Assembly: GCF_019970045.1 (NCBI RefSeq)
Contig: NZ_JAHXYI010000001.1
Span: 620,001 to 684,000, forward strand
Source: Chryseobacterium sp. GVT01B
GTDB lineage: Bacteria > Bacteroidota > Bacteroidia > Flavobacteriales > Weeksellaceae
Direction: 5' to 3'
DNA: 64,000 nt
Shown: positions 8,984 through 16,591 of the stretch, in pieces
Numbering within the stretch: position 1 is the stretch's first letter
Layout of the letters: each line of letters starts with the position of its first letter
Made by a program: the position numbers and the translations under genes
Notes under the pieces: model-generated
Told to the model about the DNA's origin: nothing
Seen by the model: the letters and a program-made list of their open reading frames with translations, nothing else
Database searches by the model: none

Positions 8984-9454
8984 TCACGGGTTTTCCTTTG
9001 TAATCTCTTCGTGATGCTTTAAATACAATGGTAAAGCAGCAGAACCATACCATGGGAAAATTTCATAACTAAAGACTCCGGCTTGTACAGCGGGATCTGT
9101 TTTTACCCATTGCTCAGCTTCTTCCTTAGATTTGGTATTGAAAATAAACATTCCGCGGTAGTTTTCTTTATTCTTTTCAAGGAAAGGACCGGCTACTATA
9201 ATTTTGCCTTCATCTGCCAGTTTCCCAATATTAGCCATATGACCTTTCATGAGTTCGCCCATTTTGGCTTTGTCTTCAATCTTAACAGAACCTGTTGTCA
9301 GCATGACAATAGTATAGGGTTTCATCCCATATTGATCAGCTCCTAATGAAGTTGCCAGTTCCTGATTATATTTAGGTTTTTCTGCTTTCTTTTCCTGTGC
9401 AAATGACAATGCTGATATGAGCAGGCATGCGGTTAATAATGGTTTTGATTTCAT
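8984..9454 (-). CDS. Exported YciI-like (YCII domain) protein
   Basis: A 156-aa protein with a clear signal peptide (MKSKPLLTACLLISALSFAQ). The body carries the YCII-related ferredoxin-like fold pattern: YTIVMLTTGSVK, then HMANIGKLADEGKIIVAGPF, then RGMFIFNTKSKEEAEQW and DPAVQAGVFSYEIFPWYG. The His and Asp of the family's putative active site (HMANI, TDPAV) are present. Most YciI-like proteins are cytoplasmic, so export to the periplasm is unusual. The 3' neighbour pncB is separated by a terminator. Confidence 0.8.
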   Translation of the reverse strand: MKSKPLLTACLLISALSFAQEKKAEKPKYNQELATSLGADQYGMKPYTIVMLTTGSVKIEDKAKMGELMKGHMANIGKLADEGKIIVAGPFLEKNKENYRGMFIFNTKSKEEAEQWVKTDPAVQAGVFSYEIFPWYGSAALPLYLKHHEEITKENP

Positions 9455-9534
9455 CTTGTTTTATTTTGATAAATATAATAAAAAACCTTAAAGATTTATG
9501 AGCGCTGAATTTCAAAAATGATATGATACAAAAA

Positions 9535-9555
9535 AACCTCGATGGTTACGAGGTT
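9535..9555 (-). terminator. Terminator of pncB
   Basis: The arms AACCTCG / CGAGGTT form a 7-bp stem. On the minus strand it is followed by a T run (plus-strand As at 9530-9536), 29 bp after the pncB stop. Confidence 0.85.
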
Positions 9556-9583
9556 ATATATAATTTTTTCAGATGGGTTTATT

Positions 9584-10762
9584 TTAATCTTTTATTCTTA
9601 GAAATTCTTTGGCCAGTTCAATCATCTTGGGATCACCTGTATACTTTCCATGTTCATCGGAAAGTTTTACTGTAGGAATCCATTCTTTATTTGGAGCCTG
9701 TACACCAATAAGTTTCATTACGATGTTCATTGGTTTTAATCCTACATCATTGGTAAGATTGGTTCCTATCCCGAATGAAATACCAATTTTTCCTCTGCAG
9801 TAATTGGTAATTTCTTCTACCTTTTCAAGATTTAAAGCATCCGAAAAAATAATATATTTAAACATAGGATTGATGCCATTCTTTTGATAGTGAGCAATAG
9901 TTTTATCTGCAAATTCTAATGCATCTCCACTGTCATGACGAACACCGTCAAAAAGTTTTGCAAATTTTTTGTCAAATTGCTGGAAGAAAACATCCGTAGT
10001 ATAAGTGTCTGAAAGAGCCACTCCAAGATCCCCTCTGTATACATCTACCCAATGTTCCAGAGCCATTTCGTTGGCCATTTTGAATCCGTATTCAGCAGCA
10101 TGGAACATAAACCATTCATGTGCATGGGTTCCGATAGGCTTTACACCGTATTTCATCGCAAAATGTACATTAGAGCTTCCGATAAAGGTTGAGTCTCTTT
10201 TTTGAGTTAATGCTTCCATTACCAGATTCTGTACCTTATAAGAATGTCTTCTTCTGGTCCCGAATTCTGCAAAAGTTACTCCAAGTCTGCCTAATGAATC
10301 TGCTTTTTCAATCGTTTTACTCATCACCACCTCATTGGAATCTCTTTCCATATGGTTCATCTCATAGTGAAGCTCACTGATCAAGGCCAGTAAAGGAACT
10401 TCCCATAGAATTGTTCTGTACCAAAGTCCTTCTACAACAACGGAAAGATCGCCTCCTTCCTGATGTATTTTTACTTCAGACGGGTCATAATGATACCCTT
10501 CCAAAAAATCCAGATAAGGAAGATCAATATAAGGACATGTTCTTGCCATGAACTTTTTCTCGTCTTTCGTAAGTTTAAGTTCAGCCATTTTATTAACAGC
10601 TTCTCTTAAAGCAACGTCAAATCCTTCCGGAAAGTGGTGTTTTCCCCTGTTGATAAATTCGTATTTTACAATAGAACCAGGGAATAGTTTTACCACTGCA
10701 TTCTGCATGGTTATTTTATAAAAATCATTATCTAGGATAGAGTTCAGTCTTACGTCGTTCAT
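9584..10762 (-). CDS. pncB: Nicotinate phosphoribosyltransferase
   Basis: Catalyses nicotinate + PRPP + ATP to nicotinate mononucleotide, the first step of the Preiss-Handler NAD salvage route in the cytoplasm. The family N-terminal motif LDNDFYKITMQ is present, followed by VKYEFINR, EFGTRRRHS, GTHAHEW, DTYTTD, RHDSGD and FGIGTNLTND, which line the nucleotide and PRPP site. The frame stays open 27 codons upstream (to 10843), but a -7 box (TACATTTG) lies inside that extension, so translation should start at the ATG at 10762. The protein is then 392 aa, normal for bacterial PncB. Monocistronic. Confidence 0.95.
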   Translation of the reverse strand: MNDVRLNSILDNDFYKITMQNAVVKLFPGSIVKYEFINRGKHHFPEGFDVALREAVNKMAELKLTKDEKKFMARTCPYIDLPYLDFLEGYHYDPSEVKIHQEGGDLSVVVEGLWYRTILWEVPLLALISELHYEMNHMERDSNEVVMSKTIEKADSLGRLGVTFAEFGTRRRHSYKVQNLVMEALTQKRDSTFIGSSNVHFAMKYGVKPIGTHAHEWFMFHAAEYGFKMANEMALEHWVDVYRGDLGVALSDTYTTDVFFQQFDKKFAKLFDGVRHDSGDALEFADKTIAHYQKNGINPMFKYIIFSDALNLEKVEEITNYCRGKIGISFGIGTNLTNDVGLKPMNIVMKLIGVQAPNKEWIPTVKLSDEHGKYTGDPKMIELAKEFLRIKD

Positions 10763-10781
10763 GATATGTGTAATTTTAACG

Positions 10782-10789
10782 CAAATGTA
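10782..10789 (-). promoter_or_regulatory. -7 promoter box of pncB
   Basis: On the minus strand this reads TACATTTG, a full TAnnTTTG match, 19 bp before the ATG at 10762. It decides the pncB start because the longer open frame begins upstream of the promoter. Confidence 0.75.
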
Positions 10790-10801
10790 AAAATAAATAA
10801 T

Positions 10802-10831
10802 AAAATCGCCTAAATGTAAGGCGATTTTTTT
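10802..10831. terminator. Terminator between dps and pncB
   Basis: A 9-bp stem AAAATCGCC / GGCGATTTT with a 9-base loop lies 26 bp after the dps stop. The better T run is on the plus strand, but minus-strand reading also gives a U-rich tail (UUUUA), so it can serve dps. Confidence 0.75.
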
Positions 10832-10857
10832 GAAATATTTCAATGCATTTTATGGAG

Positions 10858-11334
10858 TTATTTTCCAAGATAAGAATTGTACATCCAAACTTCCTTCTCC
10901 TGTTCTGTAATATAATCGCTCATTTGCGAATTGGTACCTTCATCTCCTGCTTCATCTGTAATATCTAAAAGTTCTCTCTGCAGATCAATTACTACTTTGA
11001 AAGAGCTTAAAATCAGCTCAACACTTTTGGTGCCATCAGTTACTTCTTTGCTTTCTTTGATGGTTGCTACCTTTAAATAATCTGAGTAATTGTGTGCAGG
11101 AATAGCTCCCAATGTCAGGATTCTTTCCGCAATCTCATCAATCTTTAAAACAAGACTGTTGTACAACTCCTCGAATTTTGGATGAAGGGTAAAGAACTGC
11201 TCTCCTTTGATGTTCCAGTGAGAACCTCTTGTATTCTGGTAAAACACAGAATAATTGGCTAACAGTACATTTAATTTTTCTGAAATCTTTTTACAATCGG
11301 CTTCTTTAAGGCCAATGATACTAGCATTTTTCAT
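10858..11334 (-). CDS. dps: Dps-family ferritin-like DNA-binding/iron-storage protein
   Basis: Forms 12-mers that oxidise Fe2+ with H2O2 and store ferric iron, protecting DNA under oxidative stress. In this 158-aa protein the intersubunit ferroxidase ligands are visible: His39 (RGSHWNIKG), His51 (FFTLHPKFEELY), and Asp66 and Glu70 (KIDEIAER). The spacing is the same as in Listeria-type Dps (H31/H43/D58/E62). The N-terminus is short and has few lysines, so DNA binding is uncertain. A -7 box (11436-11443) and a perfect palindrome (11411-11423) lie in the upstream region. Confidence 0.92.
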   Translation of the reverse strand: MKNASIIGLKEADCKKISEKLNVLLANYSVFYQNTRGSHWNIKGEQFFTLHPKFEELYNSLVLKIDEIAERILTLGAIPAHNYSDYLKVATIKESKEVTDGTKSVELILSSFKVVIDLQRELLDITDEAGDEGTNSQMSDYITEQEKEVWMYNSYLGK

Positions 11335-11410
11335 ATGTATATATTTATTTTTTTAGGATTATATACAATCACCGCTTCTATGAAATATAACGAAGCTTTA
11401 TTGTTGTGAT

Positions 11411-11423
11411 TGATAGTCTATCA
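11411..11423. promoter_or_regulatory. Palindrome TGATAG-T-CTATCA in the dps leader
   Basis: A perfect 6+1+6 inverted repeat starting about 13 bp downstream of the dps -7 box. It therefore overlaps or just follows the transcription start, a repressor-like position. The ATAG/CTAT half sites resemble OxyR-type sites, but spacing differs and the regulator is unknown. Confidence 0.4.
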
Positions 11424-11435
11424 TTTTGTATATCC

Positions 11436-11443
11436 CAAATTTA
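11436..11443 (-). promoter_or_regulatory. -7 promoter box of dps
   Basis: Reads TAAATTTG on the minus strand, a full TAnnTTTG match, giving a 5' leader of about 95 nt before the dps ATG at 11334. No -33 TTG is present at the usual spacing. Confidence 0.55.
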
Positions 11444-11563
11444 CGAAATATCGTGCCGAACTCCCTGAATTATTAATAGATGATAACTATAAGAAAATTT
11501 TTTAAAATAGTTTGGAAGTATTAATATTGCGTTGAAAGAATCGACAGCGGAAATTTTATACAT

Positions 11564-12700
11564 ATGTTTTTTGACAACCTTATCAATATATCTGAAAATA
11601 AAAGAATATCACTGGTTAAATATTTCAGTATTGGAATTGTATTGATTTATATTGGTGTTTTTATAGCATTATATCTTAAAGCAGAAGAACCGTTTTCAGT
11701 CTGGACTATTTCTGACTGGCTGATAAATTACACGGATGGCGGTTTTAAAAGAAGAGGTCTTTTGGGGGATGTGTTTTTTTATATACAGGATGTAACGGGA
11801 GTGAAGTTACAGTTTCAAATCCTGATTTTTCAGATCATTGGTCTTTCAGGAATTGTGTATGGGACGTTTCTATACATAAAGAAATATAAAGTTGATCTTT
11901 TTTATCTGTGTATTATGGCCTCTCCTTATATTCTGCTATTTCCTGCACTAACTGTCAGAAATGCCGGCAGAAGAGAAATAATATTGATTCTTATAATGCT
12001 TTGGTATTCTTTTGCAAAAAAATCGAAGCTTAATGATGCTTTATTGTGTTTTTTTTATATCACTTTTCTCTTCATCCATGAGGCGGGATTTTTTTTCTTA
12101 CCCTTTTTAATATGGATTAATTATTCGAAGTGGCAGAAAATTAACCTTAAATATATGCTGTCTATAACAATAGCTGCTTTTGCAGGTATTGGTATTATAT
12201 ATTTTTTTGGCGGAAATGTTAACGAAGGGGAAAGTCTATCTATTTTGAAAAGCAGGGGAGTCGTTTTTCAGAAAGAGAATATTTTCGATCTGGAATATTA
12301 TTTTGATTTTAATTATGTCCTTCAGTATAAATTATCATTTCTGGTTCATGCTATAGAATTCCTCATCATGATATTTCAAATGGGTTTTTATGTTTACCTG
12401 TTTAAAAGAAGATCATTCTATACCTATGTTTTCTGTAATATAATCTGCCTTCTTTGGGCTGCCCCTTTATACTATCTTGGTATTGATTGGATGAGATGGA
12501 ATTATATTTACTCTACATTATTATTTATTGTCTTTACATTCCAGTTAAATACGAATGATTCTGAAGCGATATCATTTAATAATAACCCAATACAATATTC
12601 GTATCTTCTCTTTTCCTGTATCTTTTATATGTTGGTTCTCTTACATCTTCAGCATGATACCATGATTGAATGGATTCAAAACTATCTTATTCGGAGTTAA
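11564..12700 (+). CDS. Polytopic membrane protein of unknown function
   Basis: A 378-aa protein with about ten hydrophobic segments (for example VLIYIGVFIALYL, IMASPYILLFPALTV, LLCFFYITFLFIHEAGFF). Between the first and second helices lies the motif NYTDGGFKRRGLLGD, a GGFxRRGLxG pattern that recurs in uncharacterised multi-TM proteins. Further polar residues near membrane borders (RNAGRRE, FIHEAGF) could form an active site as in GT-C type transferases, but this is speculation. The gene is more AT-rich than its neighbours and stands alone between dps (divergent) and the str operon. Function not recognised. Confidence 0.7.
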   Translation: MFFDNLINISENKRISLVKYFSIGIVLIYIGVFIALYLKAEEPFSVWTISDWLINYTDGGFKRRGLLGDVFFYIQDVTGVKLQFQILIFQIIGLSGIVYGTFLYIKKYKVDLFYLCIMASPYILLFPALTVRNAGRREIILILIMLWYSFAKKSKLNDALLCFFYITFLFIHEAGFFFLPFLIWINYSKWQKINLKYMLSITIAAFAGIGIIYFFGGNVNEGESLSILKSRGVVFQKENIFDLEYYFDFNYVLQYKLSFLVHAIEFLIMIFQMGFYVYLFKRRSFYTYVFCNIICLLWAAPLYYLGIDWMRWNYIYSTLLFIVFTFQLNTNDSEAISFNNNPIQYSYLLFSCIFYMLVLLHLQHDTMIEWIQNYLIRS

Positions 12701-12874
12701 AAGTGAAATCGTCAGAATTATAAATTTCATAATTATTTAATACTCATTTTTTCATATGGGAAATTTCTGTTTTTCTGTTCCTTTTCCGCATGTTTATTAT
12801 GCTTCTCTGATTATCATATAGAAACGTGTTCGATTTCGGATGTAAGTATTTGATTTTAATTTTTATATAAGTGT

Positions 12875-12904
12875 TTGCAGATTAAAAAAATATTACTATT
12901 TTTG
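12875..12904 (+). promoter_or_regulatory. Promoter of the str operon (rpsL-rpsG-fusA-rpsJ)
   Basis: -33 TTG at 12875-12877 and -7 TATTTTTG at 12897-12904 are separated by 19 bp, an ideal Bacteroidota housekeeping promoter. Transcription should start near 12911, leaving a leader of about 18 nt before rpsL. Confidence 0.85.
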
Positions 12905-12928
12905 CACCCTAAAATAAAAAGCAATTAA

Positions 12929-13342
12929 ATGCCTACTATTCAACAATTAGTAAGAAAAGGAAGAGCCACGCTTGCCAAGAAGAGCAAATCGGCTGCCCTT
13001 GATTCTTGTCCACAAAGACGTGGTGTATGTACGAGAGTATATACAACTACACCTAAGAAACCTAACTCTGCACTTAGAAAAGTAGCAAGGGTAAGACTTT
13101 CTAACGGTAAAGAAGTGAATGCCTATATCCCGGGCGAAGGACATAATCTACAGGAGCACTCGATAGTATTGGTTAGAGGCGGAAGGGTGAAAGACCTACC
13201 GGGAGTACGTTACCACATCGTAAGAGGTGCATTAGACACAGCTGGTGTAAATGGAAGAACTCAGAGAAGATCTAAGTACGGAGCTAAGAGACCTAAACCA
13301 GGACAAGCAGCTGCTGCTCCTGCAAAAGGAAAGAAAAAATAA
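12929..13342 (+). CDS. rpsL: 30S ribosomal protein S12
   Basis: Decoding-centre protein of the small subunit. It is 137 aa with the invariant motifs [10 protein letters not shown] and [11 protein letters not shown]. The lysines whose substitution causes streptomycin resistance are unchanged, so this is a sensitive-type allele. The C-terminal tail is enriched in Ala, Gly and Lys ([12 protein letters not shown]), slightly longer than the E. coli protein. First gene of the operon, 23 bp before rpsG. Confidence 0.99.
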   Translation: MPTIQQLVRKGRATLAKKSKSAALDSCPQRRGVCTRVYTTTPKKPNSALRKVARVRLSNGKEVNAYIPGEGHNLQEHSIVLVRGGRVKDLPGVRYHIVRGALDTAGVNGRTQRRSKYGAKRPKPGQAAAAPAKGKKK

Positions 13343-13365
13343 TCATTAAATAAGGTACAAAAGCA

Positions 13366-13842
13366 ATGAGAAAGACAAAAGCGAAAAAAAGACCGTTGTT
13401 ACCAGATCCGAAATTTAATGATCAATTGGTAACGAGATTCGTAAACAACTTAATGCTTGACGGTAAGAAGTCAATCGCATTCAAAATTTTCTATGATGCA
13501 TTAGAGATCGTAGAAACTAAAAAAGGAGATAACGAAAAAACTGCACTTGAAATCTGGAAAGATGCACTTACAAATGTAATGCCTCACGTAGAAGTACGTT
13601 CTAGAAGAGTAGGTGGAGCTAACTTCCAAATCCCTATGCCAATCAGAGCTGATAGAAAAATTTCTATGGCAATGAAATGGTTAATCAAGTATTCTAAAGC
13701 TAGAAATGATAAGTCTATGGCTTTGAAATTAGCTAACGAAGTTGTAGCTGCTTCAAGAGAAGAAGGTGCTGCTTTCAAAAAGAAATCTGATACTCACAAA
13801 ATGGCGGAAGCTAACAAGGCTTTCTCACACTTCAAATTCTAA
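13366..13842 (+). CDS. rpsG: 30S ribosomal protein S7
   Basis: Primary 16S rRNA 3'-domain binding protein that nucleates head assembly. Length 158 aa is standard. The basic N-terminus (MRKTKAKKR) and the [17 protein letters not shown] segment are conserved. It sits between rpsL and fusA and is separated from fusA by 6 bp, suggesting coupled translation. Confidence 0.99.
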   Translation: MRKTKAKKRPLLPDPKFNDQLVTRFVNNLMLDGKKSIAFKIFYDALEIVETKKGDNEKTALEIWKDALTNVMPHVEVRSRRVGGANFQIPMPIRADRKISMAMKWLIKYSKARNDKSMALKLANEVVAASREEGAAFKKKSDTHKMAEANKAFSHFKF

Positions 13843-13848
13843 TCTGAA

Positions 13849-15966
13849 ATGGGAAGAGATCTTAAATTTACAAGAAATATTGGTATCGCTGCTCACATTG
13901 ATGCAGGTAAGACTACCACTACAGAAAGGATTCTATTCTATACAGGGGTAAACCACAAAATTGGAGAAGTTCACGATGGTGCTTCTACAATGGACTGGAT
14001 GGAGCAGGAAGCAGAAAGAGGTATTACTATTACTTCTGCAGCTACCACTTGTTCTTGGAACTTTCCAACAGATCAAGGAAAAGCTTTACCTGAAACTAAG
14101 CCTTACCACTTCAACATCATTGATACACCGGGACACGTTGACTTCACAGTAGAAGTAAACAGATCTTTAAGAGTATTGGATGGATTGGTATTCTTATTCT
14201 CTGCAGTAGATGGAGTAGAGCCTCAGTCTGAAACAAACTGGAGACTTGCTGACAACTACAAAGTTGCAAGAATGGGATTCGTAAACAAAATGGACAGACA
14301 AGGTGCTGACTTCCTTAACGTGGTAAACCAGGTTAAAGAAATGTTAGGATCTAACGCAGTTCCAATCGTTTTACCAATCGGTGCTGAAGAAGATTTCAAA
14401 GGTGTTGTTGACTTAATTAAAAACAGAGCTATCATCTGGGATGAAGCAGGACAAGGAGCTACTTTCGAAGTAGTGCCAATTCCTGAAGATATGAAAGATG
14501 AAGTTCTTGAATATAGAGAGAAACTAGTAGAAGCTGTTTCTGAATATGACGAAACTTTGATGGAGAAATTCTTCGAAGATCCGGATTCAATTACAGAAGA
14601 AGAAATCAATGCTGCATTGAGAGCTGCTACTATCGATTTATCTATTATCCCAATGACTTGTGGTTCTTCATTCAAGAATAAAGGAGTACAGTTTATGTTG
14701 GATGCAGTATGTAAATACTTGCCTTCTCCATTGGATAAAGATGATATTAAAGGTACAGATCCAAGAACTGACGCTGAAATCACAAGAAAACCATCTGTAG
14801 ATGAGCCTTTCTCTGCATTAGCATTTAAGATTGCTACTGACCCGTTCGTGGGAAGACTAGCATTCTTCAGAGCATACTCTGGAAGACTAGATGCAGGTTC
14901 TTATATCTTGAACACTCGTTCAGGAGATAAAGAAAGAATCTCTAGAATCTATCAGATGCACGCTAACAAGCAAAACCCAGTAGAATATATTGAAGCTGGT
15001 GATATTGGTGCAGCGGTAGGATTCAAATCTATCAAGACAGGTGATACAATGTGTGACGAGAAAAACCCAATCGTTCTTGAATCGATGGTTTTCCCTGATC
15101 CGGTAATTGGTATCGCTGTTGAGCCTAAAACTAAAGCTGACCAGGATAAAATGGGTAACGCTTTAGCTAAATTGGCTGAAGAAGATCCTACGTTCACGGT
15201 TAGAACTGACGAAGCATCTGGACAAACGATTATCTCTGGTATGGGTGAGCTTCACTTAGATATCATCGTAGATCGTATGAAGAGAGAATTCAAAGTTGAA
15301 GTTAACCAAGGACAGCCTCAGGTAGAATACAAAGAAAACTTAACAAAAGTTGCTCAACACAGAGAAGTTTACAAAAAACAATCTGGTGGTAAAGGTAAAT
15401 TTGCTGATATTGTATTTGAATTAGGACCTGCTGAAGAAGGTAAAATTGGTTTAGAATTCATCAATGAGATCAAAGGTGGTAACGTTCCTAGAGAATTTGT
15501 TCCTGCAATTGAAAAAGGCTTTAAAGCTGCAATGAAGAACGGTCCTTTGGCTGGTTTCGAAGTTGAAGGTATTAAAGTTGTTCTTAAAGACGGATCTTTC
15601 CACGCGGTGGATTCTGATGCTCTTTCATTTGAAATGGCTGCTAAATTAGGATTTAAAGAAGCGGGACGTGCTGCTAAGCCAGTAATTATGGAGCCAATTA
15701 TGAAACTGGAAGTTGTAACTCCGGAAGAATATATGGGTAACATCATTGGTGACCTTAACAAAAGAAGAGGTACTATCAGTGGTCAGGAAGAGAAAAATGG
15801 TGCTGTTGTAATCAAGGGTTCTGTTCCACTTTCTGAAATGTTTGGATACGTAACTACTCTAAGAACACTTTCATCAGGAAGAGCTACTTCTTCTATGGAA
15901 TTAGAGAAGTACCAGGCTACTCCACAAAACGTTGCTGAAGAAATCATAGCTAAAGCAAAAGGTTAA
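13849..15966 (+). CDS. fusA: Elongation factor G
   Basis: GTPase that drives ribosomal translocation. It is 705 aa, normal for EF-G. The G1 motif AHIDAGKTT, the switch [10 protein letters not shown] and the NKMD motif are visible, followed by domains II-V (GMGELHLDI and the [12 protein letters not shown] helix near the end). Third gene of the str operon. No tuf gene follows, unlike the E. coli str operon, which is usual in this phylum. Confidence 0.99.
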   Translation: MGRDLKFTRNIGIAAHIDAGKTTTTERILFYTGVNHKIGEVHDGASTMDWMEQEAERGITITSAATTCSWNFPTDQGKALPETKPYHFNIIDTPGHVDFTVEVNRSLRVLDGLVFLFSAVDGVEPQSETNWRLADNYKVARMGFVNKMDRQGADFLNVVNQVKEMLGSNAVPIVLPIGAEEDFKGVVDLIKNRAIIWDEAGQGATFEVVPIPEDMKDEVLEYREKLVEAVSEYDETLMEKFFEDPDSITEEEINAALRAATIDLSIIPMTCGSSFKNKGVQFMLDAVCKYLPSPLDKDDIKGTDPRTDAEITRKPSVDEPFSALAFKIATDPFVGRLAFFRAYSGRLDAGSYILNTRSGDKERISRIYQMHANKQNPVEYIEAGDIGAAVGFKSIKTGDTMCDEKNPIVLESMVFPDPVIGIAVEPKTKADQDKMGNALAKLAEEDPTFTVRTDEASGQTIISGMGELHLDIIVDRMKREFKVEVNQGQPQVEYKENLTKVAQHREVYKKQSGGKGKFADIVFELGPAEEGKIGLEFINEIKGGNVPREFVPAIEKGFKAAMKNGPLAGFEVEGIKVVLKDGSFHAVDSDALSFEMAAKLGFKEAGRAAKPVIMEPIMKLEVVTPEEYMGNIIGDLNKRRGTISGQEEKNGAVVIKGSVPLSEMFGYVTTLRTLSSGRATSSMELEKYQATPQNVAEEIIAKAKG

Positions 15967-15982
15967 TTTTTAAATTAAAGAA

Positions 15983-16288
15983 ATGTCACAAAGAATCAGA
16001 ATAAAACTAAAATCTTACGATTACAACTTGGTAGACAAGTCTGCTGAGAAAATCGTAAAAACGGTAAAGGCTACTGGTGCTGTTGTAAACGGTCCAATTC
16101 CATTGCCAACGAATAAGAGAATCTTCACAGTGTTGAGATCTCCGCACGTAAACAAAAAAGCAAGAGAGCAGTTCCAATTATCAGCTCACAAGAGACTAAT
16201 GGATATCTACTCTTCTTCTTCTAAAACTGTTGATGCTCTAATGAAATTAGAACTTCCTTCAGGTGTAGACGTTGAAATTAAAGTGTGA
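15983..16288 (+). CDS. rpsJ: 30S ribosomal protein S10
   Basis: Small-subunit head protein, also known as NusE in antitermination. It is 101 aa, normal length, with conserved [15 protein letters not shown] and [23 protein letters not shown]. It ends the str operon here, 16 bp after fusA. In the usual arrangement rplC follows immediately; here two terminators follow and rplC lies about 20 kb away at 36196. Confidence 0.99.
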   Translation: MSQRIRIKLKSYDYNLVDKSAEKIVKTVKATGAVVNGPIPLPTNKRIFTVLRSPHVNKKAREQFQLSAHKRLMDIYSSSSKTVDALMKLELPSGVDVEIKV

Positions 16289-16315
16289 TAAATGCATACT
16301 TTGCAATGATTATAC

Positions 16316-16347
16316 AAACCGTTCCTTTTTAAGGGACGGTTTTTTTA
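16316..16347 (+). terminator. First terminator after rpsJ
   Basis: A 10-bp stem with one G-U pair (AAACCGTTCC / GGGACGGTTT) followed by a T run to 16347. It ends the str operon 27 bp after the rpsJ stop. Confidence 0.9.
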
Positions 16348-16354
16348 TTACTCG

Positions 16355-16394
16355 AAAAGCAGATTTGATACATCATCAAATCTGCTTTTTTTTT
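16355..16394 (+). terminator. Second terminator after rpsJ
   Basis: A perfect 15-bp stem (AAAAGCAGATTTGAT with its reverse complement at 16375-16389), 5-base loop and a run of nine Ts. Two strong terminators in tandem insulate the ribosomal operon from the iron cluster downstream. Confidence 0.9.
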
Positions 16395-16522
16395 GAATTG
16401 AACTTTCTCCAACCATAAAAACCCTTCACGGAATTACTCTTAATGATAGCGTACATCTGTTTAGGGATTGTAAAGAGTCCTCGGCAGGGATTAATGATCT
16501 GATATTATTACTTCTTTTTCAG

Positions 16523-16536
16523 GTGACATATGTCAC
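16523..16536. promoter_or_regulatory. 14-bp palindrome upstream of siderophore receptor
   Basis: GTGACATATGTCAC is a perfect palindrome. It is centred about 40 bp before a -7 box (TAATTTTG, 16570-16577), a place suited to an activator. TGAC-N4-GTCA symmetry resembles Crp/Fnr-family sites, but the regulator is not identified. A longer reading frame of the receptor begins with the GTG inside this palindrome and is therefore not the real start. Confidence 0.5.
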
Positions 16537-16591
16537 TCTCGTCTATTTATTTAGAATGAATAAAAATAATAATTTTGCTAAAAATTATCAG

